Notes: generated by a model from the letters alone, not told the origin. A DNA stretch of 64,000 bases from Atriophallophorus winterbourni (GCA_013407085.1 JACCGJ010018339.1:96363-160362); one strand, 5' to 3'; shown: positions 10,560 to 22,560, numbered from the stretch's first letter. Numbers and translations: made by a program.

Positions 10560-12630
10560 AGTTGCAAGACAAGCACGCTCTGCTGCAAGTCATGAAAAAG
10601 CATCATAGGTCGCCCTGGTGGACTCCTCGAGTTAGTCGGTCTACTCGTAAACTAGATCGTTTATTGCGTTCATATAAGCTATCTCTCACTTCCGGTTCTT
10701 GGTTCCGATACAAAACCGCTTGGAACGCCTGAGTTAAAATAGAGCGCAAACAGGAGTTTCAGTTATCCTTAGCTATGGATGCTACATCCAATCCCAAAAT
10801 TTTATTGCTACGCTCAATCTAAAGGGAAAACTAGGGGAAACATCGTAGATTTAAATCTGGAAGACGGAAAAGTAGCCGCTACCGACCTGTCTAAGGCGAC
10901 TGCATTCTCCGGGTTCATTATTGGCGTTCACAGACGTGACAATATTTCAAATGCTCCATTTAGTTCGTTTAAACTACTAGCTGATGCTCCTGAACTAGAT
11001 GAGTTGTCCTTCATGGAATCCGAGGTGTATGAAGCACTTATGCATGTCCGCGTCAACAAAGCCGAGGGACTAGATGTTATCCACTCGATTATGCTAAAGA
11101 ATCTCGCCCCAGTGCTTTCAGAAACTTCATGCAAGCTCTACAATTCATGCTTGAACCTGGGAGTGGTTCCTAGTAAGTTGAAAGAAGCCATAGTGGTACT
11201 AATACACAAGGGTGGTTGCAGGTCAACTCTTGGTAACTATAGACCTGTCAGCCTGGCTAGCATCGTCTCGGAAGTATTTGAAATACTGCTGCGTTACAGA
11301 AGCTGTCGGTATATGTGTCAGCATTCTATACTGGATGTTACTCAGCATGGATTTCTCAAGAGTAGAACCTTCAAGACTAACCATCTTAGTCTTCACAATA
11401 CTGCCACTAAAAGGATGAATGAAGGGAAGCCTGTCGAAGCCCTCTACCTAGACTTCCGCAAGGTTTTCGATTTTGTGAATCACCGCCTTCTAGAGATAGG
11501 GCTATCAGCAAAATGCATACGGGGTAGTCTACTCGGTCGGGAAAAGGTCTTCCTTACAGGTAGGACATTCCGAGTTTGGGTAAGATCTACGCTGTCGAAT
11601 CAAACCGACGTGATCTATGGTGTACACCATGGTTCGGTACTCGGTCCTCTTCGATTCCTGATTTTCATCGATGACTTGTCCTGTGCATTGAAGTGCCCAT
11701 GCTTCATTTTCGCAGATGATGTGAAATACAACGGATCAACGGATGAAGATACCTTGTTGCACGACCTTGGACGGGTCTTAAACTGGTCATACTATTGGGA
11801 CCTCCCACTAGAGCTTAATAAGTGCCAACTCTTTTCAGCACTGGTTGATGATATTTCAGTCCAGGTTTCGGACAATTCTCTCACTATCAGTGCCACACAG
11901 CATGTTGAGGATTTAAGAGTTCTAGTTAGGACAGACTTCAAATCCGAGGACCAATGCGCCGCAGCAGCTCAACGTGCTCGCCAATTGCTCTTTCGGCTGA
12001 GGTCAATGTTATCCAGCAGAAAACCCGATGTATTCCTGCTGATATACAAGGCATTAGTACAGCCGCATTTAGAATATTGTGTTCAGGCGTGGTGCCCTTA
12101 CTACAGAAGGATCTCGTTCGACTCGAAAGCGTACAGCGTCTCACAACTCGCATGATTTAGGGTCAGCGAGAGACACCTTACGCTGCACGCCTGAAGTCCC
12201 TTGATATTTTCTAACTTACGCGCCGTCGTTTGAGAGGTTAGTAAATTGAAATATTCAAAATCTTGAAGGGCTCAAGTGGCGTTATTATGAACGACTTCTT
12301 TGCCTTAAGTCCCGACCTGGGCACCCGGGGACATTCACTCAAACTTGCTAAGGAGCGATGTAGACTAGACTACCGGAAAAACGTTTTCAGACTCAGGGTG
12401 GTAAATTTCTAGAACCGGCTTCCTGCTGTTATGTCGCGAGTTTTAAGAATGGTTTGGACCGCATCTGGAGTAAGCTTTTCCCTATATTCCCCATTTAATT
12501 TCTATGCAAGGTTAGGTAGTTCACCCGTTTCAGCGTTGTCTTGTAAGTAAATTAATGCTAGAGTTCTGTTTTTTAATACACAAATCTTCTTTAGCTGACC
12601 TCTCACCGTACTGGTGACGCGGAATTTATT
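10560..12630 (+). mobile_element. CR1/Jockey-like LINE with long RT ORF
   Basis: The copy begins in a pre-RT segment (WWTPRVSRSTRKLDRLL near 10,620). A 458-codon open frame (10,779-12,155) covers most of the RT: EALMHVRVNKAEGLDVI, GNYRPVSLASIVSEVFEILL, QHGFLKSRTFKTNHL, ALYLDFRKVFDFVNHRLL, a VxHGSVLGPLRFLIFIDDL block, the catalytic FADD box at about 11,710-11,720, and PHLEYCVQAW. The C-terminal part continues in other frames to about 12,450 (RGHSLKLAKERCRLDYRKN, FWNRLP). Key catalytic aspartates appear present, but the N-terminal endonuclease is missing and the C-terminus is frameshifted, so it is a 5'-truncated dead copy. It has the best-preserved RT frame of the CR1-type copies here. Confidence 0.8.
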
Positions 12631-14059
12631 TTATTTTTCCAGCATCATTCATAACGAGGTGCTTCCTAAATACAACACGGATAATCACTTGGCGTCGCGA
12701 TCGTCGAGGATATCCAAATCACGATAAAAAAAAACGCTTTGGCAGTGATAGTCACTTCTCTGCAGCTTTCCACGGAAAGAAATTCTGAACGCTCGATTGG
12801 CTCGTAATCCACTTACTGTCCTGTGCGACTGAACTGAACTGAACTGAACTAATGTAAACTAAAACATTTGACGCCCAGACCCCGTAAATTATGATCACAG
12901 TATTTCATTTCGAACAACTAGGAGTTTGGTGCGCAGGTATTAAAATTCGAATGGAAAAATAACCATGGATTTTGAAAAATTGTGCAGATCGAAATTTCTT
13001 TTATTGCCATCACCACATTACTGTTGCTGCAGACGAAACCGAAGCTCTTTTGGATTCGAAGGTTAATGGCAATGACAAATTTGTCCATTTAAATTCAACC
13101 ATTCTCTTATAATTATCATACGTATCCGAAAACCCAGTGTATACAAGTTTATTTAATTCTCTGAAAAAGAATAAAGCTTTTATACCTAATCTCTATTATT
13201 TTTTAGAAAACGTTTCGGGGATATTTCTGAGTTGAATAAATGACTATCTTAGTGATTAGAGCGCCCATGTTTGAGTTTGGAGCATCCATTTAAAACAACA
13301 TACGCCACATGTAGATTTCCATGAGGCGAGGTGCATGGATCTCCTAAATTATAGATGTTCTCGTTACCCGTTAAAGTTGACATTATTTAAACTCACAGCT
13401 ATTGAGTACAATAATGTTTGAGCTTCGAAGGCTGTATAGGTTCTGTAGTTCTATATTACTTCTATATAATGCATAAACAAGTGAAATTTTAGTTAGGACA
13501 ATCAAAATTCATCGAATGCATGATTTCAATTGCTTCGTAATTTGATTAACTATTTCTTTGTTGAGCGACAGGATAACTTTCAATTTCAAGGTTATTTTCA
13601 GTTTCGACTTGCTCGATATGACACATGTAATCAACACGAAAGGTTAGTCTGATGAAAATGAGCTTTTCACACATTTGTCTCTTTCATACATTCCCGGAAA
13701 TGTTTTAAGATGATAATTTTCAGAATAGCAGTTTTCATTCTGTTGTCGACATTATTTTTGCTATTATTATAATCAGGGTTTTGTTGTTGTTGGACATATC
13801 TAAGGATTTATCCTTAGGGTTATTTATATGACTTCATTATTTCCATTTTTTTATCTCTTGTTCTGCGGGATTGCGCATTAACCGTTTTACGGCATAAATT
13901 GTCCATGATGTCCCTTGAATGGGACCGCATTCACACCGTCCTATTATATCACCCACCTAAATTTATTTTAAACCATCCTGCTTCTGTCGATTAAAAATCA
14001 TTCTACTCAAGCGAAACTGCCAGTCGAGTGGAATTCTAGTGTTAAGTGCACTTGAAAGC
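12631..14059. other. No gene; short CTGAA microsatellite
   Basis: AT-rich sequence. A (CTGAA)n tract of four and a bit units lies at about 12,829-12,850. No coding signal was seen. A tRNA A-box-like stretch near 13,245-13,262 is not supported by a T-arm. Confidence 0.5.
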
Positions 14060-14360
14060 AGGGTGGCAAGTACAGCCCTATTAATTAACGACTATTCCTA
14101 GCCTCTGTTTTGACGAAGACTATGGGAAAACTAGTAAATAATATCATCGAGTGTAATGTTTGCTAGTGGGGCATGCGCCTAATCAACATGGATTTGCCAA
14201 GAGTTTACTATGCATAGCTAACCTTTTATTTATTGGAGAGCAACGGTAGAAAGCTAATGACAACAAGATGCCGATTGACGCGATTTTAATCAAATTTTAA
14301 AGGCGTTTGACCAAGTCAGTCATAAAAACTTCCTGCATCGTCTGAGGATTCATGTATTTC
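14060..14360 (+). mobile_element. Short decayed LINE RT fragment
   Basis: Interrupted + strand frames give a QHGFAKSLLCIANLL-type segment near 14,190-14,230 and a DQVSH-like remnant near 14,310. These match the RT region around QHGF and the DISKAFD block. The fragment is short and broken. Confidence 0.4.
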
Positions 14361-14984
14361 CAACCTGTATAGATGTATGTATGAATGTTACAGAAGAAAG
14401 GAATCGCCAATGAGCGAAAGTAGTTCAAATGTTCGATAGTTTCTTACTGTGTAAAATAACAAAAATATCTAGAATGATATGTACAGTTGATGATACAAGC
14501 AGAGTTGCGTAAAGTTCGAGGTTCAAAGGCATTGTAACGGGCTGAATTCGTGCTCAACCAGTATCATCGTTGAATACTCCTGGCATATGTACAGGTAGAT
14601 CATCAACCCGCGGTACAACTAAGCACCATATCCCCGGGAGCTGGTCCTTATCAAATTGATGCGGATGTATCTGTAATGATAGTAAACTGGATTAGAGTTA
14701 TAAAGGGATGCTAAAAACGTAAATAGTATAGAAAGAGTGCTCCCGTCACCAAATAACAAAATATAAACATGCTCGCGCCACCCAAATATGCAGTTGGTAA
14801 AGATGTGCGTCGAGTTTGAATTTGAAAAGAACAAAACAAGAATAAGATGCATGTTTCTGAAAATTACTCTAATCTTCACAATTATTAACGTAGTTTCTTT
14901 TACAGTTGAAGCACGAGATCTGTAAAATGAATTTATTATAAGTGGCCGCGCAGGTGTGTAATTTCTGTATTTAAAGTGAACAGT
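14361..14984. other. No gene recognised
   Basis: AT-rich sequence between retroelement fragments; nothing recognised. Confidence 0.5.
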
Positions 14985-15090
14985 ATGTATATATGAAATC
15001 CCAAGCTTGATCGAGTCAGTGTCCCACGGCCATAGGCTGCACCTTGGCTAAGATACGATCATATTGTTCAGGTCTCATCATCATCATGAA
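14985..15090 (-). mobile_element. Rep1 retroposon, diverged fragment
   Basis: The + strand reads GAAATCCCAAGCTTGATCGA and continues to GGCTAAGATAC, the antisense of the Rep1 3' part with many substitutions. A TATGTATATAT stretch lies where the Rep1 CATAC-type tail should be. This is one of the most diverged copies. Confidence 0.5.
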
Positions 15091-15466
15091 ACACTAGTCT
15101 GGAGCCAGACAAAGTTCCAAGCAATATGAAGCAGGAAAGCAGGAAAACGGAATATACAAAAGCAAATGCGCAAAAAGCTGCATGTTTTTGTAGTTTCACT
15201 GCATGCGATTTTGTTTTTTGTTTTGTTTTTTCATCAAATGTAATATAATAATAATATACCGGATAAAAGATTAGGACACAATAAAATAAACTGGCACCAC
15301 CGACTTCGGTTTGCAGCCATATCTTGTAAGGTTTCCAGCCAACGAGTAGGTGGATCTTTTGGATCCCACCCAGGCAAACGAATACGACCCACTGAGCCTA
15401 GCGCTACGGTGAGGTTTATCATCCTAACGCACCACGTCATGAACTGGCCGCCCGATCGTTTCCTCC

Positions 15467-15615
15467 TATCTAGGCAAACTACCGCACAGTCAGAGACTGC
15501 ACGTGGGCGAAGGTACTGTCAGGTTGCACAGTCCTAGACATATATTGGAAAGAAAACAAAGAATAGAGATGGTAGTGAGAATCCAGCGTTTTTCAGCTGG
15601 GTTGCCAATCAATTT
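15467..15615 (-). mobile_element. Rep1 retroposon nested in LINE-A
   Basis: Antisense Rep1 sequence (CGCACAGTCAGAGACTGCAC, then GGTAGTGAGAATCCAGCG). It is flanked by an imperfect 10-bp target duplication, CGTTTCCTCC (15,457-15,466) and CGTTTCTCCC (15,616-15,625). It splits LINE-A between WEKRN and the following TWCVRM segment. The copy is 5'-truncated and has lost the distal 3' tail. Confidence 0.75.
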
Positions 15616-16414
15616 CGTTTCTCCCAGCTTCTACCAGGCTCTGCGATTATTGTGCGGTATAGTAAACGGTGATGAGGCATTCTTAAGAGATGCCCCAACC
15701 ATCGGTAACGAGCAATCATCAGCATTTCTCTCAGTCCGTGGCCTCTTTTTCCTAACACCTGTTTACAGAAATCTATGTTTCTAACGCGATGCTGCCACCG
15801 AATGCGAGCAATTCTACGCAAGCAACGGGCGTCAAAAACAGAAATCCAATGGACATCTTCCGCTCGGATAGACCAGGTTTCGCAGTCATAAAGTAGTGTT
15901 GCACGCACCACTGCGTTATACACTCGGCCTTTAGTATGGAGTGAAACATCGCGTCGACGCTACAAGTGGCAAATGTTAACAAACACTACACCCGCTTTGC
16001 GAACATGTGGGATTTCGCCCTTGACCTAACTGCCAGCAGAGATACAACTACTAATGTAAACAAAGCTGTCAACCAATTCAAGATCGACATCACACATAGA
16101 TTTGAAAGAGAGCCGCTCCAGTCCTGGGTACGTGTTTTGCACTTGTTAGGCGCAAAGCAATTGCCATGCCTTGACGCTTCGATTGCCAGGCTGTCCAGGG
16201 TATGTTGCAATATATAAGGCTCATCTCCAACAAGTGCGATGTCATCCGCATACTCTAGATCTGTAGCCCTATCACCCGGCAGAAGTTTCACACCAACGCC
16301 CACCAGACTAGCTAAAACTTTCTTTAGGAAATCGTCGACTCCGAAGTTAAAAAGGAACGGCAAGATGAGGCAGCACTGCCACATACCCTGGAAATATTGA
16401 ACGAGGGCGACAAT

Positions 16415-16509
16415 TGTCCGTACGCCCGGGCAACCTGACAGTATCTTAGCCCACGTGCAGTCTGACTGTGGGCACTTTGCCTGGATCAGGCTTGTGCTTT
16501 CATACCATG
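16415..16509 (+). mobile_element. Rep1 retroposon 3' piece in LINE-A
   Basis: Contains the Rep1 core from GGGCAACCTGACAGTATCTT to the terminal GGATCAGGCTTGTGCTTTCA plus a CATACCATG tail. Only the 3' ~90 bp are present, so it is strongly 5'-truncated. Confidence 0.75.
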
Positions 16510-18250
16510 CCTGAGTTTTGGCAATATAATGCTTTCAAGATCCAAACATACTTTTCAGGCACTTCATGTCTCAGCAGACAGTTCCAAAGACTTTCGCGAT
16601 TGATTTAATCGAATGATTCGATGTCAAGTAATACCACGATAGTTGACCTACGAAATACTTGGCGTTTTGCCAGTAACTGACGGAGCACGAATATTTTGTT
16701 CTATACGGCCTCGACCGGCACGAAACACAGTTTGCTCCTGCTTTTCCTGTTTCATACCCAACCGGTGAAGCAGGATGAAGGCTAGTATTTTAGTAGCTAC
16801 TGAAATAAGTTTGATACCCGCCGTCCCTTTTTGAATTTCGGAGCAATTATTTATTCTCCCCAAGGAATCGGAACGCGTTTCTCAGCCTAAATGTTGGCGA
16901 ACAGCGCTTTGAATTTCGCAAACTACAGCGAAACCGCCATCTTTGAACAATGGCGGTACCAAGGCATCAGCACCGGATGCCCGATGGCGCTTTAAGCTCT
17001 GGAGTACATTGTAAATCTCTGATTGAGTGGAAGCCTCGAGAAAAATCGACCATAAGGTGCAGTGTTCCGTATCCTCGAAATCAATGGGTGCATAAGGCCA
17101 GTTAAACTGTGCCTCAAAGTGTTCTGCGCATCGCTCCATGCGCCTATGCATGTTAAAAACCAACGAACCATTTGCTTCACGTATCAGCTCACTGATACCT
17201 GGTGGTCCGCTTTCAGTAGTTCTGATGAGCTGGAACAATTTTATGAAATTGCCTCCAGCTGCCACAGATTCCATTTCCGTAGCCTTAGAACGCCACTAAC
17301 TTTCCATGTCGGTTCTCAAACTGACAACCAGTTTACGTTGAATAAGCCTTTGTGACGCATCAGGTATGCTCTCAGCAGAAAGCAACTGACGTCGGTCCAT
17401 TATTTGGAGAGAATTCGCAGAACCCCAGTGTTGAGCTACATGGGAAGTCAGCCCAAAGCTATCTAACCCGGCTGTTTCCCAGGAGGTTTGTATCCCACTC
17501 CATTGTCCACTGATTCTATCTTTGGGAACTACGAAAAGATGCAAACTCAAATTGGCCTGAAACTCCCTGAGAACCGGGAGATCATTAAGCCTGGCAACAT
17601 TCAACTGCCTTGCAGCGTTTCTAAGTTTCCCGCTAAAATGCATCGATAGCTTAACACAGACTAACGCATGATCTGACTCTAGACAAGTGCCCCAGTATGA
17701 ACGGCAATCTTACACACTCCATTGCCACGAGTAGCTGATAGGAATATGTTCAATTTGCTTGAACGAAGCCGATGGAGATTTCCAGCCCAAGCAGTGACGC
17801 TTGGAATGGCGTAAGTTAGTGCTCGCAAGGTAGAATCTGTGCTAGGAGCACAAGCTAAGCAATCTTTTGCCGTTGTCATTACGATGACAATCAAGACCAA
17901 ACTTTCCACCCACGAAGTGCTCGTTTAAATATAGACGGCCGAAACATGCGTCCATGTCTCCAGATAAGATAACGATGTCACCCCTCGATGCAAGCCTAAT
18001 GAATTCTTGTAATTTTCCATAGAACTCATCGTTGGCAAGTTCAGAGCTACAATTAATCGGTGCGTAGGCAGCATCCACAAACAGGTTGTGGGATTGATTG
18101 CGACATCGGCCTTTCTTGCATGAACTTTCTAGTTTTACTGCGCAAAAGGCGACTGTCGACTGGGATCCAGTCTAACAGTTCGACCTCAGCTCGTTCACTC
18201 AAAACGATTCCGACACCAGCTTGATCAGATACCATGGCGTCGTCATCAGT

Positions 18251-18264
18251 GGACAGGAATAGGT
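18251..18264. repeat. Target-site duplication of LINE-B, 3' side
   Basis: GGACAGGAATAGGT, identical to 22,283-22,296. It directly abuts the GATGAT tail of LINE-B and lies within the endonuclease-coding part of LINE-A. Confidence 0.9.
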
Positions 18265-18651
18265 CATCATCATCATCAAAGACAGCAATACACCGGTAGC
18301 ACGTACCGAATGCTTAACTGCCATACAACCACGAAAAAGTAAAATCCTAAAAGATGGGAAAGGGTGGGACTTAAATTGCTACGGCTTCTATAGAAGAGTA
18401 AGCACAAACAAACTGGGGAGAGGTGCCTACACCTCGAATGGAACATACATTCAAACAAGTTTCGTGAACGAGTAGAGCAACATCAGCACGGCAGCCTTCT
18501 TGCGGCTTTCACTTTCATGCATCATAACAAGCTTTTCTCGTCAATCCGCTTGACAACATACAAGGTTAAGCAAACACTCCAACAATATGCTTAGTGCAAG
18601 ACCGCCATTGAACACGGTTTCGGGACGTCCTGAAGCGTAACTAACCACTGC

Positions 18652-18884
18652 ATGTGCAATCGTGCAGTACTTTGTGCTGTGCGGCTAACACCGTCCTAAA
18701 TTGATTGGCCAGAGGTAGTGAGCTGCATGCTGAAACAGGCTGGAGTCTCACTATCATTTCCCGTTTTTTCTTTCTCATATTTGTCTGGGCCTGGGCAACC
18801 TGACAGTATCTTAGCCCACGTACAGTCTGTGACTGTGCGGCACTTTGCCTGGATCAGGCTTGTGCTTTCATACATCATACATAC
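18652..18884 (+). mobile_element. Rep1 retroposon inside LINE-B
   Basis: A near-complete copy from TGTGCAATCGTGCAGTAC to GCTTGTGCTTTCATACATC. It is flanked by the perfect 9-bp duplication AACCACTGC (18,643-18,651 and 18,885-18,893). It is inserted antisense to LINE-B at the ISQWL codons of the RT C-terminus. LINE-B coding sequence resumes on the far side as WLVTLQDV. Confidence 0.9.
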
Positions 18885-20599
18885 AACCACTGCGATATCT
18901 GATCGCGGGGACACCAGCCTGGGAGACGCGCTGCACTTACTTTGGAAAGGTTACTAGTAAGGGTTTTTAACTGCCTATGCCATGTGACGGTTTGGCCACC
19001 CCGAGATTTACGCCAATCAGGATGTGGCGTCGCAAAAAGTATCTGTTTCGGAAGTCGGTGGTCCGGCATCCGTAAAACGTGACCCAGCCAGCGTAACCTA
19101 TGCAGGTTGATCTGCTTCTCTATATCGACATTACTACCCAACAACTTATTTCGGAGAGCATCGGTGCGCATACGATTGTAACAGCTAACTCCTAGAATGC
19201 TGCGGAGACACCGGTTGTCAAATACTTGGAGACGCTGAATGTGTTCTTTACGTAAGGTCCAGGTTTCGCACCCATATAGTAACACAGCCCGAACTGTCGC
19301 TTTATAGACTCTACCCTTGAGTAACAGAGATAGTCCTTTCTGACGCCAGAGGTGACCTAGGTTGCGGAATGCTACGGTCGCTTTAGAAATGCGTGCCGAG
19401 ACCTCGTCATCTAACGATGCAGAATTATTGATACAACTACCGAGATACGTAAAACGATCTACAATTTCAAGAGCCTGATTGTCAAGTAATAAAGTGCTGT
19501 TCGATATGTCGATGTCCTGCAGCAGAACACTGCACTTAGAGGGTGCAAAACGCATTCCAAATGCGGGCACAATACTAGATAGCTTGTTCAGTATCGCCTG
19601 TGCATCTGTGTACGAGTCGAAGAGCAGAACTATATCATCAGCATAATCCAAGTCGAGAAGCTTGACGCCTGGCATTATGTGAACTCCGAAAGCTGGGGCA
19701 CCATCGTTGCACAACTCCATAATTGCATCAATTACAAAATTGAACAAAAACGGAGAAATCGGGCATCCTTGTCGGACGCCGCTTGTGGTGTGGAATTTGG
19801 GTGAGACTTCGTTGTAAACCCTAACGCATCCGGATGTATGAGCATAAAGCGCACGTAGTATGTTGACATACTTTTGCGGAACGCCTTTGCGCAGCAAGGT
19901 CTTAAACAGGACATTTCGATCGACTGAATCAAACGCTCCTTTGAAGTCTAAAAAGATGGCTATTGTCGGCTGTCGATAAGTGTGCCGCAGTTCTAAGATC
20001 CGTCGAAGAGTAAAAATGTGATCGACACAGCCTCTGCCAGGCCGGAAGCCAGCTTGCTGCTCTCGGATCTGTGATTCCCTATGCGATGTTAATCTTCGAA
20101 GACATATGGACGTTAATAATCTCGTAATGATGGGAGTGAGACTTATCCCACGATGATTAGAGCATGAGCTTCGCACACCTTTTTTAAATATAGGTATGAT
20201 AACCGATTCGCCCCAACTCGGAGGGACGGATTCTGATAACCACACTTCACGAAGGAGATCGCCTAATGTGCTGATTAGGACTTGGCCACCTTCTTTGAAC
20301 AAGACAGGTGGTATGTCATCGGGGCCAGCAGCTTTGAATCGTTTCATGGATTCGATACATTCTTTAATTTCTAAATCATTAGGGGGATCTACGCTAACAG
20401 ACCAAGGATCACACTGCTTCAAATGAGGGAAAGATTCTGTTGCAGGCGACCAGCTGAATTGTTCTTCGAAATGTTCGGCCCAACGTGAGAGGCGCCGATT
20501 CTTATTAGTGATAAGAGTACCGTCTATTTCAGCGATAGTCTCACTCACTCCTTTTTTCGTAGGCCCAGTCGATCGAATAAGTTGGAAGAGTTTTCGCAC
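18875..20599 (-). pseudogene. LINE-B reverse transcriptase ORF
   Basis: A 574-residue open frame encodes a complete-looking RT: pre-RT KLFQLIRSTGPTKKGVSETI, MKRFKAAGPDDIPP, SSCSNHRGISLTPIITRLL, QQAGFRPGRGCVDHIFTLR, AIFLDFKGAFDSVDRNVLF, SGVRQGCPISPFLFNFVIDA, the catalytic LDYADDIVLL, the FTYLGSCINN region and the C-terminal HRLRWLGHVLRMPDHRLP. It would copy LINE RNA at the genomic nick. The last residues are replaced by the Rep1 insertion. The upstream EN frame is offset by at least one shift, so no intact EN-RT polyprotein remains. It is clearly the best-preserved LINE frame in the window. Confidence 0.85.
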
Positions 20600-20988
20600 G
20601 TTACCGCATTATTTGCTATTTCCATTTCTTCGACCTTATTTAGCCACCACCTTTCTCTGTCTAGTCTTAAGCTCCGTTTAAGTTCATTCCTCACGCGTCT
20701 ACGCTCTGTGTTGTGTCCAGGACCATGAGGTATTTGGCGTCGCTGGTGAAGAATTTCTATAGAGCGCTGTGAAATCCAGTGGGACTTTTGGGTTGGTTGT
20801 GTAGTCTCACAGGCTGTTATTGCAGCGGCTCGCATAATTCCTGCTATTTTGTTCCACCTTTCATCGACAGTTGCACACTGAGCAACTGGGAGTGAGTTAC
20901 TTAAGATGGTCCTACAGGCTGAAAGAATTTTTCGACCACAATGCGTTTCTCATTCGAAGGTTCCGTTCCGGAAAACTTTAATGAGAAC

Positions 20989-21720
20989 CTACATCGCACA
21001 AGAGCATGATCTGAATCTATGCGGGTATTCCAAAAGGAGCGGCAGTCCTCTCCAGCAAGCACTTATTGCGATATGGCCGATTTGGGCCAAAGGTTGGCTT
21101 CCATCCGGCGAGCGCCATGTGGCACATTGACATCTTTTATGGCGAAAGGAGGTGCTGCTAATGAATAATCGAGATTGTGCACAGAATTGTATAAACCGTT
21201 CACCATTATCTGTGCGTTGGCTTTCAAGACCAAACATGCCACCTAATTGTGATTCAGATGTATCTAAGCGACCCAGTCTGGCATTCATATCTCCCGCTAA
21301 GACAACAATATCGGAGCTTTTTGCACGTCGCAAAAGAGCATAAAGATCGTCGTAGAAGGCGTTTTTCTCGTCGTCGGAATTGGTGTTAGTCGGAGCGTAA
21401 GTTGCTACAATAAACAAGCATCTCTGATTAGAAGATTTTGAGTTTGGTCTAATATTAGTGGCTAGTCTAACTGCGCACATCCTGCTATTCCAAGGAATCC
21501 AATCGATAAGACATGATTCGGCACGTGAATTCAGCACTATACCAACACCCGCCTGTCCTGAGATGGCAGCTACAGAATCACCAGAGCAGCGCAAAAAGTA
21601 GCGAGTTGAAAGGTTTGGGGCAGTAATTATGGACGGATCATATAAGCGCGTTTCCGATAAACAACAAACATCAATAGATAGACTATCTAAGGTAAGATCC
21701 AGATCTGAGAGTTCTGACAT
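20989..21720 (-). pseudogene. LINE-B endonuclease segment
   Basis: The frame encodes an AP-type endonuclease: LSIDVCCLSETRLYDPS (with the conserved Glu), [54 protein letters not shown] (metal-binding Asp/Asn) and the SQPLAQIGHIAIS region. After about 21,055 the homologous continuation (RIDSDHALVRC, with the catalytic His) lies in another frame. The N-terminal IGAMNVRTL is also in another frame near 21,720-21,740. Such enzymes nick the target DNA for target-primed reverse transcription. Confidence 0.8.
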
Positions 21721-22282
21721 TCATGGCACCGATGTGAGCTGAAGCCCGTGGTTTCAGAAAGTGGTCTGTAAATTCGCGAACAGAAAATGTTCCAACATGT
21801 TCAGCGCGGTCTTTTCTAAAGCTGGGATTGACAGACGGAGAGTTGTTAAGAATGGATGGGGGAGGGGAAGGGTCAGAAACAGTTTGAAGAGTAGGGCCAG
21901 CAGTAGCTTGTTTTCGCTTACCCGCCCTGCTGTATGCAGCAGGTAAGGCGACCCTGTTTATCGTGCGCGACGGCCGATGCACTATGGAGTTGGGTTTCGT
22001 ATTAATAGTCATGGTCATGGTTGTATGCGGGCTGGGATACTGCCAGGTCGCCCATGCCTAGACAGGAGAACAATTAGAGTTCTCGACCAAAGCCTTTGGC
22101 TAAAAAGCCTGACCCACAAGGCAGCGGGTTAGGTTGAGACCGTGTTCGTCTGACCTCTATCAATTGACCTTCCTGGTATGAGTGACTCTGAAGGTGCTCG
22201 GAGAGCACCACCCAGCATAGCTCAATGGGTCATAGAGGCGCACAAACCATCGCACCACGTTAAGGTCCAGTCTCAGCGCGAT

Positions 22283-22296
22283 GGACAGGAATAGGT
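22283..22296. repeat. Target-site duplication of LINE-B, 5' side
   Basis: Second copy of GGACAGGAATAGGT, directly next to the ATCGCG 5' end of LINE-B. Confidence 0.9.
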
Positions 22297-22560
22297 ATTG
22301 CGACTTGCGTAAGTTTGAAGGATTACACAATCGCGTAACCAAGCTAGAGTTATGTATGCGTGTTTCCGACGAACAGCATGCATCGGTATCGAGGATATCA
22401 AGTGTGTGCGCGAAGGCTGCCTGTTGTCCGATGCTAGCTAAAGTCCGCAAATTGAACGCCGTTAATTTGAATGGTACGCGCGGGTGCAAGAACGCTCTTG
22501 AGGCGTTCGAGACAGGCAAAACATTCGAAGTGATTAAATTTGGAGACCTCGATGAACAAG
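22297..22560 (-). mobile_element. LINE-A 5' remainder (endonuclease start)
   Basis: The - strand encodes FNLRTLASIGQQAAFAHTLD and LDTDACCSSETRIHNSS. These are the N-terminal endonuclease motifs that come immediately before the LINE-A part at 18,264. LINE-B splits the two parts. Upstream of about 22,560 the similarity fades, so the true 5' end is not defined. Confidence 0.75.

Larger units (their letters stand above)
15234..18264 (-). mobile_element. LINE-A: RTE-like LINE, 3' portion, interrupted by LINE-B
   Basis: Reading - strand from 18,264 down: endonuclease (QAGVGIVLSERAEVELLDWI, GDMDACFGRL), a linker, pre-RT (KLFQLIRTTESGPPGISELI near 17,230), LKRHRASGADAL, the PFLFNFGVDDFL block, an intact catalytic EYADD box near 16,250, LYDCETWSIRAEDV, YRWLGHLLRMPHHRL and the C-terminal RLPGWDPKDPPTRWLETLQD near 15,360. 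Stops and frameshifts are common. Two Rep1 copies sit inside it (15,467-15,615 and 16,415-16,509). Its 5' continuation lies beyond LINE-B at 22,283-22,560. The single EN-RT order without a poly(A) end fits the RTE clade. Confidence 0.8.
18265..22282 (-). mobile_element. LINE-B: near full-length RTE-like LINE nested in LINE-A
   Basis: About 4.0 kb from a 5' end beginning ATCGCGCTGAGACT (22,282 on the - strand) to a 3' terminus of GATGAT repeats (18,265-18,277). The identical 14-mer GGACAGGAATAGGT flanks it at 18,251-18,264 and 22,283-22,296. It carries a 5' UTR, an apurinic-type endonuclease and an RT. Removing it restores the LINE-A frame (YLFLS followed by TDDDAM). Frames shift near 21,700, 21,055 and 20,560, so it is inactive, although the RT frame is open for 575 codons. 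A Rep1 copy (18,652-18,884) sits in the last part of the ORF. Single ORF, length and microsatellite-like tail fit the RTE clade. Confidence 0.9.

Noticed and set aside
13240..13300. tRNA gene suggested by TTAGTGATTAGAGCGC
   Set aside because: Only an A-box-like stretch is present. No matching T-arm or acceptor stem follows at the right spacing.
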